A DNA stretch of 64,000 bases from Miltoncostaea sp050250915 (GCA_050250915.1 JBFWNT010000003.1:62001-126000); one strand, 5' to 3'; positions 42,128 to 50,646 are shown, numbered from the stretch's first letter. Numbers and translations: made by a program. Notes: generated by a model from the letters alone, not told the origin.

Positions 42128-43663
42128 TCAGAAGAAGCGGACGTCCCGGGTCACGACCTTCGCCGGCGGACCCGACCTGCCCCGGGCGTTCGGCGGGCGG
42201 ACGGCCACCAGTATCCCCGCGGGCGCGCGCGGGTTGAAGGTCTTGGCGCGGAACGGCACGCGGACGCACACGAACTTCGTGGCGGGCGCGGTGCGGAACA
42301 GGAGGGTCCTCTGGCCGAACAGGCGCCGGCTCTCCGGCCCCGAGAAGATCTGGACGAGCACGCGCGCCGGCGCCGAGACGCTGACCTTCACGTTCACGCA
42401 CTTGCCGCGCTTCAGGTTCTTCAGCGAGAGCTTCCCGGGGGCCGTGATGGTGGCGGGCCCGTTCTTGATGGTGCGCGGGTTCTCGATGATCGTGGCCGGG
42501 TCCTGGACGTAGGTGGTCCAGAGCGAGCCGCGCGGCGCGCTGGTGACCACGGTGCCGGCGACGACCAGGTCGGTGCCGACGACCACCGAGTCGAGGTTGC
42601 GGGCGTCCAGGAAGGCGGCGCCCGCGGGGCGGCCGAGGTTCTGGACCGTGCCGCCGGCGCCCTTCGCGTTGCCCAGCTTGGCGGCGTAGAAGCCCTTGGT
42701 GGTGCCGAGGTCGTACCAGGACACCCACAGGCGCCCGTCGCCGCGGTAGGCGGCCGCGAGCGGCAACCCGAGGCTGAGCCGCGCGTTGCCGCCGATGTTG
42801 GTGGGCGACGCGCCCTCGCCCGGCGCCCACGACGCCAGCCGCAGGTTCGCGGTCGGGGCGGTCTGGGCCCCGTAGACGATGCGGCAGGAGGCGGCGCACG
42901 CCAGCGCCAGGTGGAACCCGTTGTTGGCCGGCGACTCGCTCTGCGGCACCTTGACCGGCGCAGCCCCGGCGGCGGGACCGCCGGTGGCGGGGTCGAGCTG
43001 GAGCAGGTAGATCCCGACGTTGCCGCTGGCGTTGGAGTACCAGGCCACCCAGAGCCGCCCGGAGGAGTCCTGGCCCAGCGCCGGGTTGTAGCCCGCCGGG
43101 CCGCCCAGCAGCGGCTGGAGGGCGTCGCCGCCGGTCGCCGAGGTGTCGCGGAACACCCGGACCTCGCCGTTGGTCATGTTCGCCACCTCGATGCCGCCAC
43201 CCGACAGGGCACGCGCGTCGATGGGGCCGGCGAGCTGGCTGGCGATCTCGGCGGGGGCGCCGCCGGCCTGGCCCTCGGTGAGCGGCGGCGTGAGGTAGGT
43301 GCGCGACTGGCCGGCGATGACGCCGCTCGTGACCACGTGCAGGCCGTCCGGTGCGACGACCAGCCCGGGCCGCTGGGAGACGTTGGTGTATCCGCCGGTG
43401 GCGGTGGCCGTGGCGCCCGCCCCGGCGAGCGACGACTGCGGCGTGGGCGCCCATCCGCGGAACGCGACGGAGCCCGCCAGGTCGGTGGTCGTCCCCGACG
43501 GCCACGCCGCCACCACGCGCCCGTTGCCGGCGACGAGGCTGGCCTGGTCGATGTTGGAGACGTCGTCGCTCGACACCTTCGCCCACCCCGCGCCGAGGGC
43601 GGCGGGGGCGGCGACCGCCAGGGCGGCGAGCGCCGCGGCGGTGAGGGTGAGGGAGCGTCGCAC
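42128..43663 (-). CDS. Secreted propeller-like (sialidase-fold-like) protein, unknown function
   Basis: 511 residues from GTG 43663 (GAGAGGG upstream). A clear signal peptide (LTLTAAALAALAVAAPAALG-A) is followed by repeating blades with Asp-box-like phrases (QDSSGRLWVAWYSNASGN, RGDGRLWVSWYDLG) to about residue 380. A basic beta-sandwich of about 120 residues (LKNLKRGKCVNVKVSVSAPA) follows, resembling the C-terminal domain of the lipoprotein at 8916. Catalytic sialidase residues were not recognised. It ends three bases from the GH26 gene and is convergent with it. Confidence 0.78.
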   Translation of the reverse strand: MRRSLTLTAAALAALAVAAPAALGAGWAKVSSDDVSNIDQASLVAGNGRVVAAWPSGTTTDLAGSVAFRGWAPTPQSSLAGAGATATATGGYTNVSQRPGLVVAPDGLHVVTSGVIAGQSRTYLTPPLTEGQAGGAPAEIASQLAGPIDARALSGGGIEVANMTNGEVRVFRDTSATGGDALQPLLGGPAGYNPALGQDSSGRLWVAWYSNASGNVGIYLLQLDPATGGPAAGAAPVKVPQSESPANNGFHLALACAASCRIVYGAQTAPTANLRLASWAPGEGASPTNIGGNARLSLGLPLAAAYRGDGRLWVSWYDLGTTKGFYAAKLGNAKGAGGTVQNLGRPAGAAFLDARNLDSVVVGTDLVVAGTVVTSAPRGSLWTTYVQDPATIIENPRTIKNGPATITAPGKLSLKNLKRGKCVNVKVSVSAPARVLVQIFSGPESRRLFGQRTLLFRTAPATKFVCVRVPFRAKTFNPRAPAGILVAVRPPNARGRSGPPAKVVTRDVRFF

Positions 43664-43736
43664 GGCGGCACCCTCTCACAGGTCCCGCCGCGCGCGCACC
43701 TCCCCGTATGCGGGGTGATCGGGGCTCGGCGGGGCG

Positions 43737-44690
43737 TCAGCCCGCGGGCTCGGCGGGCGGCGCGCCCTCCCCCTTCGCGTCGTTCCGGGTGGCCCACAGC
43801 GACGCGAGCACCGCGGTGCCCAGCACCACGACCACCGCCCCCAGGGTGACGTAGACGGGCGGGTGCCAGACGTCGGACAGCAGCATCTTCACGCCCACCA
43901 GTCCGAGCACCACCGCCAGGCCGTAGTTGAGGTACTGGAACCGGTCGAGGGCGCCGACGATCACGAAGTAGCCGGCCCGCAGGCCCATCAGGGCGAACGC
44001 GTTGGCGGCCAGCACGATGAACGCCTCGTCGGTCACGGCGAAGATCGCCGGGATCGAGTCGATGGCGAACAGCACGTCGGTGCTCGCCACCACCAGCAGC
44101 ACGGCGAAGATCGGGGTGGCCAGCCGCATCCCGTCCTTGCGGATGAACACCTTGTGGCCGTGGTACTCCGTGGTGCTGGGCACCCACCGCCGCACGGCCA
44201 GGAGCAGCTTGTTGTTGCTCGGGTCCACCTGCTCGCCGTGCTGGGTCGCCAGGCGGTACGCCGTGAAGATCAGGAACGCGCCGAAGATGTAGATCACCCA
44301 CCCGGCGGCGCCGAGCGCGACGGCGCCGATGGCGATGAAGATGCCGCGGAACACCAGCGCGCCGAGCACGCCGTACATCAGCACCCTCGGCTGGAGCTCC
44401 GGCGGCACCATGAAGTACGTGAAGATCACGGCGAACACGAACAGGTTGTCGATCGAGAGGCTCCACTCGATCAGGTAACCCGAGAGGTACTCGCCGGCGG
44501 CGGTGCTGCCCTGCGTGAGCGCCAGCACGATCGCGAAGGACAGGCCCAGCGCGATCCAGCCGGCGCTCCAGACGGCGGCCTTCCTGACGGACACCCGCTG
44601 ATCGCCCCTCCCGAAGAAGAAGAGGTCGATCGCGGCCAGCACGGGGACGCCCAGGATGAGCGCGATCCATGCCCAGAGGGGTGGTTCCAC
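43737..44690 (-). CDS. TerC/Alx-family membrane protein (likely manganese exporter)
   Basis: 317 residues from GTG 44690. Nine or so membrane helices are visible. The family signatures are SIDNLFVFAVIFTYF (about residue 80) and STDVLFAIDSIPAIFAVT (about 205), each carrying acidic residues within the membrane, plus FVLAANAFALMGLRA-type helices. Members of this Alx/MntP-like group export Mn2+ or help metallate exported proteins. An upstream yybP-ykoY-type leader (44717-44838) strongly supports manganese control. The gene is followed by a small CCCCG/CGGGG hairpin near 43703-43716. Confidence 0.93.
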   Translation of the reverse strand: MEPPLWAWIALILGVPVLAAIDLFFFGRGDQRVSVRKAAVWSAGWIALGLSFAIVLALTQGSTAAGEYLSGYLIEWSLSIDNLFVFAVIFTYFMVPPELQPRVLMYGVLGALVFRGIFIAIGAVALGAAGWVIYIFGAFLIFTAYRLATQHGEQVDPSNNKLLLAVRRWVPSTTEYHGHKVFIRKDGMRLATPIFAVLLVVASTDVLFAIDSIPAIFAVTDEAFIVLAANAFALMGLRAGYFVIVGALDRFQYLNYGLAVVLGLVGVKMLLSDVWHPPVYVTLGAVVVVLGTAVLASLWATRNDAKGEGAPPAEPAG

Positions 44691-44716
44691 GGAGATGCCT
44701 TCCTTCGACGCGATGA

Positions 44717-44838
44717 CAGTGCGCCGAAGGTCTCCCCCGCCCGCCGCGCGATGCGGCCGACCGGCATCACCGGGCCGCCGGAGCGGCCGTACTGACGATG
44801 ACGCCGTTTCCGGGGTACTCCCCTACGGTCGCCGAGGA
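44717..44838 (-). promoter_or_regulatory. yybP-ykoY-type (manganese) riboswitch
   Basis: In the leader of the TerC-family gene the minus strand shows the two conserved blocks of this class: GTAGGGGAGTACCCC near the 5' side (about 44817-44831) and GGGAGACCTTCGGCGCACT near the 3' side (about 44718-44736). A GC-rich stem region (GGCCGCTCCGGCGGCC and GCCGGTCGGCCG) separates them. Known members sense Mn2+ and control TerC/Alx- and MntP-type exporters, exactly the gene that follows 27 bases later. The expression platform is not resolved; it may act on the GTG start. Confidence 0.85.
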
Positions 44839-44902
44839 TGGTACCCGAGGGTTCTGAGGCCGCTCTCATGGCGGACGATCCCGCCGGCCGAGCAGCACCT
44901 CT

Positions 44903-44938
44903 CTACCCGGGCGCCGCGACCTCGCTGGCGCTCGGTAG
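44903..44938 (-). terminator. Terminator-like hairpin downstream of the encapsulin gene
   Basis: CTACCCGGGCGCC and GGCGCTCGGTAG pair with one bulge and one mismatch around an 11-base loop, 33 bases past the encapsulin stop. It separates that operon from the riboswitch-controlled gene on the same strand. The rest of 44839-44970 shows nothing further. Confidence 0.5.
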
Positions 44939-44970
44939 GGCCGGCGGGAATGCCTCAGCCTGGACGGGAG

Positions 44971-45807
44971 TCAGCTCTTGCGCGCCCGCTTCGTGGCGGG
45001 CGTCGCGTACTTCAGCGCCACGGCGGCCTCAGGGCCCGCGGCGCGGAACGTGAGGCTCTCCTCCAGGTACAGCGTGACGGTGGAGGCGTCGTGGGACTGG
45101 TAGCCGATCGAGAGGTCCTGCCCCACCATCAGCTCGAAGTCGTCGCCGCGCAGGCTCACCACCAGCGCGCCGTCGACGGCCGGCGCCCATAGCACCGGCC
45201 CCTGCGAGATGAGCCGCAGCTGCTCCAGCACCGGGTAGCCGCCGTGCTGCGTCGACTCGACCACGCCCTGCCAGCAGCGGGGGCCCAGGAGGATGGCGTA
45301 GGGGCCGTCGACGCCGGCGCGGCGCAGGGTGTCGACCGCCTTCGCCACGAACGTCGGGTACTGCTCGTAGTCGGTCGTGATCCCCACCGGGTCGTGGGTC
45401 GAGGTCTCGACGATCCCGCGGACGCCCGACGGCGGGTCGCCACCGAACACCAGCCGGTCCTCGGCCAGGGCGGCGCGGCGGGCGGCGTCGACCACCGGGT
45501 CCCAGTCGGCGTCGGGGGCGCCGCGGTCGACCGCGTCGATCTCGTCGCGGTCGAGCACGAACGGGGTGCGCAGCTCCACGAACGGCTGGACGAGGCGGAT
45601 CTGTCGCTGCACGCCCTCCGCCGGGCCGTCGTCGGTGGGGGCGACGCGCCCGAGGCCCAGGGCCGAGTGGTCCCAGCCGAGCGGGCCGGTGAAGTCCACG
45701 ACCTTGCGGGCGGTCAGGAAGTTGCGGAGCGCGCGGCCGGCCTCGGCGTCGATCTCCTGCCAGGCCGCCTCGCTGATGGGCGCGAGCTCGCGATGGAGGT
45801 GGTTCAC
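44971..45807 (-). CDS. Family 1 encapsulin shell protein
   Basis: 278 residues from GTG 45807, with GGGAGGG six bases upstream. The HK97-fold shell protein is recognised by its N-terminus (VNHLHRELAPISEAAWQEID), RTARK-like NFLTARKVVDFTGPLGW, VRLVQPFVELRTPF-type strands, the central GYPVLEQLRLISQGPVLWAP and the C-terminal DLSIGYQSHDASTVTLYLEES. It assembles a nanocompartment of about 24-40 nm. Its cargo gene lies directly upstream with one base between the two genes, so both are one operon. The last residues (ATKRARKS) are basic. Confidence 0.96.
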   Translation of the reverse strand: MNHLHRELAPISEAAWQEIDAEAGRALRNFLTARKVVDFTGPLGWDHSALGLGRVAPTDDGPAEGVQRQIRLVQPFVELRTPFVLDRDEIDAVDRGAPDADWDPVVDAARRAALAEDRLVFGGDPPSGVRGIVETSTHDPVGITTDYEQYPTFVAKAVDTLRRAGVDGPYAILLGPRCWQGVVESTQHGGYPVLEQLRLISQGPVLWAPAVDGALVVSLRGDDFELMVGQDLSIGYQSHDASTVTLYLEESLTFRAAGPEAAVALKYATPATKRARKS

Positions 45808-45808
45808 G

Positions 45809-46180
45809 TCAGCCCTCCCCACGCAGGCTGCCGATGCCCAGGCTGCCGTCGCCCGCGCCGCCCCCGCCGTCGCCCTCCGCCTCCTCCTCCAGGCCCACGA
45901 TGGAGCCCGAGGTGAACAGGTAGGTGCGCAGGTGGTCGTCGAGCACCGGGTCCTGGCGGCGCATCCACTCCAGGCTCATCGCGGCGTGCTCGGTCTCCTC
46001 GTCGCGGTTGTGCGCGAGGACCGCCCGCAGGTCGGGGTCTGCCGTCGCGTCGATCCGCTGCTGGTACCAGTCCATGGCCTCCAGCTCCTCCATGAGCGAG
46101 ACCAGCCCGCGATGCCGCTCGAGGGTCTCCGGGCGGAGGTCCTCCCTCGCCTCGTGCAGGCCCATGCTGGAATCCGCCAC
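45809..46180 (-). CDS. Encapsulated ferritin-like protein (EncFtn cargo)
   Basis: 123 residues from GTG 46180 (GGAGGATCG upstream). Two helices carry the ferroxidase residues at the same numbers as in the characterised Rhodospirillum rubrum EncFtn: Glu31, Glu32 and Glu34 with Trp38-Tyr39 (MEELEAMDWYQQR), and Glu62 and His65 (DEETEHAAM). A flexible Gly/Glu linker leads to the C-terminal cargo-loading peptide DGSLGIGSLRG (111-121). The decamer oxidises Fe2+ and, held inside the encapsulin shell, stores iron in large amounts. An ATG at 46165 lacks a ribosome site. Confidence 0.96.
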   Translation of the reverse strand: MADSSMGLHEAREDLRPETLERHRGLVSLMEELEAMDWYQQRIDATADPDLRAVLAHNRDEETEHAAMSLEWMRRQDPVLDDHLRTYLFTSGSIVGLEEEAEGDGGGGAGDGSLGIGSLRGEG

Positions 46181-46195
46181 CGATCCTCCGTTCGC

Positions 46196-46687
46196 TCAGT
46201 CGTCCTCGCGGGCGTCCGCGAGCCCCTCCGCAAGCCGTACCCGGTCGCCGTCCACGACCAACGTGGCCGACAGCACCTCCCAGTGGCGGGCGATCCGCGC
46301 CATGACCAGGTCGACGCGGCCCTCCCCCTCCGGACCGCGCACCGGCACGGCCAGGTTCGCCTGCGCCGCACCCGAGCCCCGGGGCACCTCGCCCTCGGGG
46401 TGGTCGGCCTCCACCGGCTCGCCGAGCGCATCCACCACGGCCGGGTGGCCCTGGGCGAAGCGCCGTGCGGTGGCGCCGGCGTCGCGGCTGCCGCGCCGCC
46501 ACCCCCGCCACAGGATGAACGCCGCGGCCGCCAGGAACACGTAGGCCGAGATGCCGGCGATCACCCCCAGGGTCTCCTGCGACGCATCGAGCCGGCGGAA
46601 GGTGAACGCCACCACCAGGAAGATCCCGAAGATCCACGCCGCGGCGATCATCAGGTGCCGCTGCGTGCCGGGGGCGAGCTTCGTCAC
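46196..46687 (-). CDS. Coa1-like (cytochrome oxidase assembly factor) membrane protein
   Basis: 163 residues from GTG 46687, overlapping the gltX stop by four bases. Two helices (about 12-31 and 42-63) are followed by a soluble domain: HPAVVDALGEPVEADHPEGE, then SGAAQANLAVPVRGPEGEGR and ARHWEVLSATLVVDG. This is the Coa1/Tim21-like fold found in many uncharacterised bacterial proteins. It ends 15 bases before the ferritin cargo gene, so gltX, this gene and the encapsulin pair could be one transcript. An assembly role is only inferred from the fold. Confidence 0.72.
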   Translation of the reverse strand: MTKLAPGTQRHLMIAAAWIFGIFLVVAFTFRRLDASQETLGVIAGISAYVFLAAAAFILWRGWRRGSRDAGATARRFAQGHPAVVDALGEPVEADHPEGEVPRGSGAAQANLAVPVRGPEGEGRVDLVMARIARHWEVLSATLVVDGDRVRLAEGLADAREDD

Positions 46688-48162
46688 GCGTTCACCCACG
46701 ACTCGGCCAGCCGGGCCAGCGTCTCGCGGTAGCGCGACACCGACTCCTCGCGGCCCAGGAGCGCCAGGCTCTCGTAGGTCCCGGTCGAGACGACGCGGCC
46801 GGTGATCGCGATCCGCTGCGGCTCCAGGAAATCGCGCGCCGCCTCGCCCATGATGTGCAGCTGGTCCTGGAGCGCCTCCTTCACGGCGTCCAGCGTCCAG
46901 TCGGGCAGCTCCTCCAGGCGGCCGAGCCCGCCCCCGATGACCTGGATCGAGTGCTTCACGTCGGCGGTCAGCACGCCCCAGGCGTCCGGCTCGATGGTGA
47001 GCGGCTCGAACAGCCACCCGGCCAGCCCCTCGTACTCCGCGAGGGTGGACATCTTCCGCTTCACCAGCGGCGCGCTGGCGCGGACCAGGTCCTCGGCGCC
47101 GTCGCCCCGGCGCTCCAGGAAGCCGGTCTTGGCGAGGAAGCCGACCAGCTCGTCCTCGAACTCGTCGTTCGGCATCAGGCGCATGTGGCGCCCGTTGAGC
47201 ACCGTCAGCTTCTTCATGTCGAAGATCGCCGGGCTCTTGGACACGCGGCCGATCGAGAAGCCCGCGACCAGCTCGTCGCGGGTGAAGATGGTGGTCTTGT
47301 CGTCGAAGCTCCAGCCGAGCAGCGCCAGCGCGTTGACGGTGGCCCGCGGCAGGTAGCCGGCCTCCTCCAGGTCCTCCACCGAGGCCGCGCCGTGGCGCTT
47401 GGACAGGCGCTTGCGGTCCTCGCCCAGGATCAGCGGGATGTGGGCGTAGTCGGGGGTCGCCGCGCCGAGCGCCCGGATCACGAGCATCTGCTTGGGCGTG
47501 TTGGAGATGTGGTCCTCGCCGCGGATGACGTGTGTGATCCCCATCTCCATGTCGTCCACGGCGGCGGCCAGGTTGTAGGTGGGCGTTCCGTCGGAGCGCG
47601 CGACGATGAAGTCCTCGATGGCGGAGTGCTCGAAGGTGACGTCGCCGCGCACGTAGTCCTCGATGACCGTGCGGCCCTCCACGTCGACCGCGAAGCGCCA
47701 CGCCGGCCGGACGCCGGCGGCCTCCAGCTCGGCGATCTCCTCCGGGCTGCGCTCGCGCCTGCCCCGCACCACGGGCGCCCGCTTGTCGGCGCGCGCGGCG
47801 GCGCGCTGCGCGTCGAGCTCCTCCTCGGTCTCGTAGGCGGGGTAGATCGCACCGGCGGCCTTCAGCCGCTCGATCGCCTCGGCGTACACCGCTCCCCGCT
47901 CGCTCTGGCGGAACGGCCCCTCGTCCCAGTCGAGCCCGAGCCACTCCATGGCGCGCAGGATCTCGGCCTCGCTCTCGGGCGTGGAGCGCTCGCGGTCGGT
48001 GTCCTCCAGGCGCAGCACGAAGGTCCCGCCGGTGTGCCGGGCGATGAGCCAGTTGAAGAGGGCCGTGCGGGCGCCGCCGACGTGGAGCCTGCCGGTCGGG
48101 CTCGGGGCGAAGCGCACGCGGGCCGGTCCGGTGACTTCGGGTCTGTCGCGGGCCACCCCCAT
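46684..48162 (-). CDS. gltX: Glutamyl-tRNA synthetase
   Basis: 492 residues, normal length. The HIGH-type motif is FAPSPTGRLHVGGARTALFN and the KMSKS-type motif is GEDRKRLSKRHGA. The insertion between them (THVIRGEDHISNTPKQ) and the all-helical anticodon-binding half are typical of bacterial GluRS. It charges tRNA-Glu, and in most actinobacteria also tRNA-Gln for later amidation. ATG 48162 or GTG 48156 may start. TATCTT on the minus strand at 48168-48163 is a -10 that would give a nearly leaderless mRNA starting at the GTG. The nfo gene diverges immediately. Confidence 0.97.
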   Translation of the reverse strand: MGVARDRPEVTGPARVRFAPSPTGRLHVGGARTALFNWLIARHTGGTFVLRLEDTDRERSTPESEAEILRAMEWLGLDWDEGPFRQSERGAVYAEAIERLKAAGAIYPAYETEEELDAQRAAARADKRAPVVRGRRERSPEEIAELEAAGVRPAWRFAVDVEGRTVIEDYVRGDVTFEHSAIEDFIVARSDGTPTYNLAAAVDDMEMGITHVIRGEDHISNTPKQMLVIRALGAATPDYAHIPLILGEDRKRLSKRHGAASVEDLEEAGYLPRATVNALALLGWSFDDKTTIFTRDELVAGFSIGRVSKSPAIFDMKKLTVLNGRHMRLMPNDEFEDELVGFLAKTGFLERRGDGAEDLVRASAPLVKRKMSTLAEYEGLAGWLFEPLTIEPDAWGVLTADVKHSIQVIGGGLGRLEELPDWTLDAVKEALQDQLHIMGEAARDFLEPQRIAITGRVVSTGTYESLALLGREESVSRYRETLARLAESWVNA

Positions 48163-48176
48163 AAGATAGTGACCGT
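48161..48176. promoter_or_regulatory. Overlapping divergent -10 elements of gltX and nfo
   Basis: ATAAGATAGT contains TAAGAT for the + strand (48162-48167) and TATCTT for the minus strand (48168-48163). Only 12 bases separate the two annotated starts, with no room for ribosome sites, so both mRNAs are probably leaderless with GTG starts at 48175 (+) and 48156 (-). Confidence 0.5.
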
Positions 48177-49080
48177 GAGATTCGGCGCCCACGTCTCCTC
48201 GTCCGGAGGCATCTCGAAGGCGATCGGGCGGGGGACCGACCTCGGCTGCGAGAGCCTCCAGGTGTTCACGCACAACCCGCGCACCTGGCGGCCGACCAAC
48301 CACAGCGACGAGGAGATCGCCGCCTTCCGCGCCGGGGCCGAGGAGGCCGGGATGGCCCCCCTGGTGAGCCACGGGCTCTACCTGATCAACCTCGGCGCGC
48401 CCGACCGGGAGGTCCCGACCGGCCCGCCCGGCAAGCCCGCGACGGCGACGCGCAACATCTACCGCTCGTCGGTCGAGAGCCTGGTCCAGCACCTGGAGAT
48501 CGGGGAGCGGCTGGGGCTGGCGGGGGTGGTGCTGCACGTCGGGTCGTCCAAGGGGACCACCGAGGACGACGCGATCGCGCGGATCGGCGCGGGCATCGCC
48601 GAGGCGTTCGCCGCGGCGCCGGGCGCCTGCTGCGTCTTCCTGGAGAACACCGCCGGCGCGGGCGACACCATCGGCCGGACGTTCGCGCAGCTGCGCGCGG
48701 TGGCCGACGCGGTGGGCGCGCCGGAGCGCCTGGGCTTCTGCCTGGACACGCAGCACCTCTACGCGTCGGGCTACCCGATCCACGAGCCGGGCGGGGTCGA
48801 CGCGGTGCTGGAGGACTTCGACCGCGAGATCGGCATCGACCGCCTGCGCTGCCTCCACCTGAACGACTCGAAGGTGGGCTTCGCGTCGAACCGCGACCGC
48901 CACGACAACATCGGCGACGGCGAGATCGGCGACGCCGGGTTCCGGAACTTCCTGGGCGCGAAGGCGCTGCAGGGGCTGCCCGCGATCCTGGAGGTCCCGG
49001 GGATCGACGGCGGCGGCACCGACCTGGAGAACATGCGGCGGATCCGCGCGCTCCACCAGGAGGCGCTCGCAGGGAACTGA
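48175..49080 (+). CDS. nfo: Deoxyribonuclease IV (AP endonuclease, Nfo family)
   Basis: 301 residues from GTG 48175 (GTG 48169 is an in-frame alternative). The TIM-barrel zinc enzyme is clear: RFGAHVSSSGGISKAI, ESLQVFTHNPRTW, PLVSHGLYLINLGAP, GVVLHVGSSKG, CVFLENTAGAGDTIG, LGFCLDTQHLYASG, CLHLNDSKVGFASNRDRHDN and ILEVPGIDGGG supply the His/Glu/Asp ligands for three Zn ions. It cuts abasic sites and 3'-blocked ends in base-excision repair. TTHNPRTW carries the family's conserved Arg-Trp. Confidence 0.96.
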   Translation: MRFGAHVSSSGGISKAIGRGTDLGCESLQVFTHNPRTWRPTNHSDEEIAAFRAGAEEAGMAPLVSHGLYLINLGAPDREVPTGPPGKPATATRNIYRSSVESLVQHLEIGERLGLAGVVLHVGSSKGTTEDDAIARIGAGIAEAFAAAPGACCVFLENTAGAGDTIGRTFAQLRAVADAVGAPERLGFCLDTQHLYASGYPIHEPGGVDAVLEDFDREIGIDRLRCLHLNDSKVGFASNRDRHDNIGDGEIGDAGFRNFLGAKALQGLPAILEVPGIDGGGTDLENMRRIRALHQEALAGN

Positions 49081-49128
49081 ACGGGGCCCGCCGGTCAGTT
49101 TCCGGTGGCCCGGACCGATGGACGACTC

Positions 49129-50646
49129 ATGCGCGTGCGCACGGTCACCGCTGCGCTGGGTCTCCTGGCCACCGTCGCCGTGCTCGCGGTCGGCCTCGCC
49201 GATCCCGCGCTGAGCCAGCGGATCGGGCTGGGCGACTTCGGCCAGGCGGCGATGGAGGCCGTGGCCGCCGCCGCCTGCGCGGTCGCCGCGGCCCGCACCC
49301 GGGGCCGCGCCCGCCTGGTGTGGGGCCTCTTCTCCGGCGGCCTGGCCATCTGGGCCGTGACCGACGGCCTGGCCGGATACGCGGCGCTCGCCGGCTGGGA
49401 CGTCGGCGAGGTGAGCCTCCTCGATGTCGGCTGGCTGGCCTTCTACGCCCCGATGCTCGCCGGCGCCTTCCTCCTCTACCTACGCCTCCGCCCGGAGCGC
49501 GGATGGCAGGGGATGCTCGACGGGCTGCTGCTCAGCACGGCCGCCGCCGTCATCGGCTGGAAGCTCCTGCTCGAGCCGACCGCCGCGCAGGCGTCCGGCG
49601 GTGTCGCCGGCGCCCTCGTGGCCGTCCTCTACCCCGCGCTCGACCTGGTGATCCTCGTCGCGATGAGCTGGGTGGTGCTGCGCCAGCGGGAGCGGACCCC
49701 CGGGTGGCTGCGGTGGGTGGCGGTGGCCTTCGCGGGACAGGCCGTGGCGGGACTGGCGTACGTCGCCGCGACGGTGCACGACCGGTCGATCGAGGCCTGG
49801 TCGGCGGCGGCCTTCATGGTGTCGGCCGGCGCCTGGGCGATGGCGGCCCTCACGCGGATCCAGGTGTCGGAACGCCGCCCGTGGAACGCGGGGCACCACA
49901 ACGCGCCGCCGCCCTGGAGCGAGAGCGCCCCCTTCATCGTGGGCGCGGGCGTGGTCGCCATGAGCGCGATCGCCACCGACGACATCGAGGTCCAGATCGG
50001 CGCCGTCGTCGCGGGTATCACGATGGCCATCCGGGCGATCGACGCCCTCGCGGTGCGCCGCACGCTGCTGGCCGAGCGCGACCGGCTGCTCGTGACCGAC
50101 CCGCTCACCGGTGCGTACAACCGCCGCTTCCTGAGCCAGGAGGCCGACCGGGCCTTCGCCCGCGCCCGCCGGGGCGAGGAGGCGGTGTCGGCGATCGCGC
50201 TGGACCTGGACGGCTTCAAGGCCGTGAACGACCGCTTCGGCCATGGCGCGGGCGACGAGCTCCTGCGGGCCGTGTCCGAGGGGATCACGGCGGACCTGCG
50301 GGTGAGCGACCTGCTGTGCCGCCTCGGCGGGGACGAGTTCCTGGTGCTCTGCCCGGCCACCGACGCGCAGGGGGCCCGGGAGCTGGCCGAGCGCATCCGC
50401 CACCGCGTCCGCGCCGCCGCGCACGAGAAGGTGCCCGAGCAGCCGGTGACGGTGTCCGCGGGCGTCGCGACCTACCCCGGGGACGCCGCCGACCCCGCCG
50501 ACCTGCTGCGCCACGCCGACATCGCCCTCTACGCCGGCAAGCGCGGCGGCCGCGACCGGGTGGTCTCCTTCGCCGAGGCCGACCTCTCCGGCGAGGAGGC
50601 CGTTGGTACAGTTCCCGAGCGCCTCGGAGCGCCGACGCGGGCGTAG
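49129..50646 (+). CDS. Membrane-anchored diguanylate cyclase (GGDEF)
   Basis: 505 residues from ATG 49129 (GTG 49105 possible). About nine membrane helices (7-300) form an undescribed sensory module, followed by a short linker (VRRTLLAERDRLLVTDPLTG) and a GGDEF domain: RLGGDEFLVL is an intact active site, with LDLDGFKAVNDRFGHGAGDE for metal and substrate. The upstream RxxD inhibitory site reads RVSD (ADLRVSDLL), so product inhibition is likely. The last codons and TAG stop lie inside the tRNA-Gly gene. Its c-di-GMP could activate the PilZ synthase at 37676. Confidence 0.93.
   Translation: MRVRTVTAALGLLATVAVLAVGLADPALSQRIGLGDFGQAAMEAVAAAACAVAAARTRGRARLVWGLFSGGLAIWAVTDGLAGYAALAGWDVGEVSLLDVGWLAFYAPMLAGAFLLYLRLRPERGWQGMLDGLLLSTAAAVIGWKLLLEPTAAQASGGVAGALVAVLYPALDLVILVAMSWVVLRQRERTPGWLRWVAVAFAGQAVAGLAYVAATVHDRSIEAWSAAAFMVSAGAWAMAALTRIQVSERRPWNAGHHNAPPPWSESAPFIVGAGVVAMSAIATDDIEVQIGAVVAGITMAIRAIDALAVRRTLLAERDRLLVTDPLTGAYNRRFLSQEADRAFARARRGEEAVSAIALDLDGFKAVNDRFGHGAGDELLRAVSEGITADLRVSDLLCRLGGDEFLVLCPATDAQGARELAERIRHRVRAAAHEKVPEQPVTVSAGVATYPGDAADPADLLRHADIALYAGKRGGRDRVVSFAEADLSGEEAVGTVPERLGAPTRA

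Noticed and set aside
42128..43663. Annotation of the secreted propeller-like protein as a sialidase
   Set aside because: Asp-box-like phrases occur, but the Arg triad, Tyr and Glu of sialidases could not be placed.
43703..43716. CCCCG-TATG-CGGGG hairpin as terminator of the TerC-family gene
   Set aside because: Only five base pairs and no T tract; mentioned with the gene but too weak to list as its own feature.
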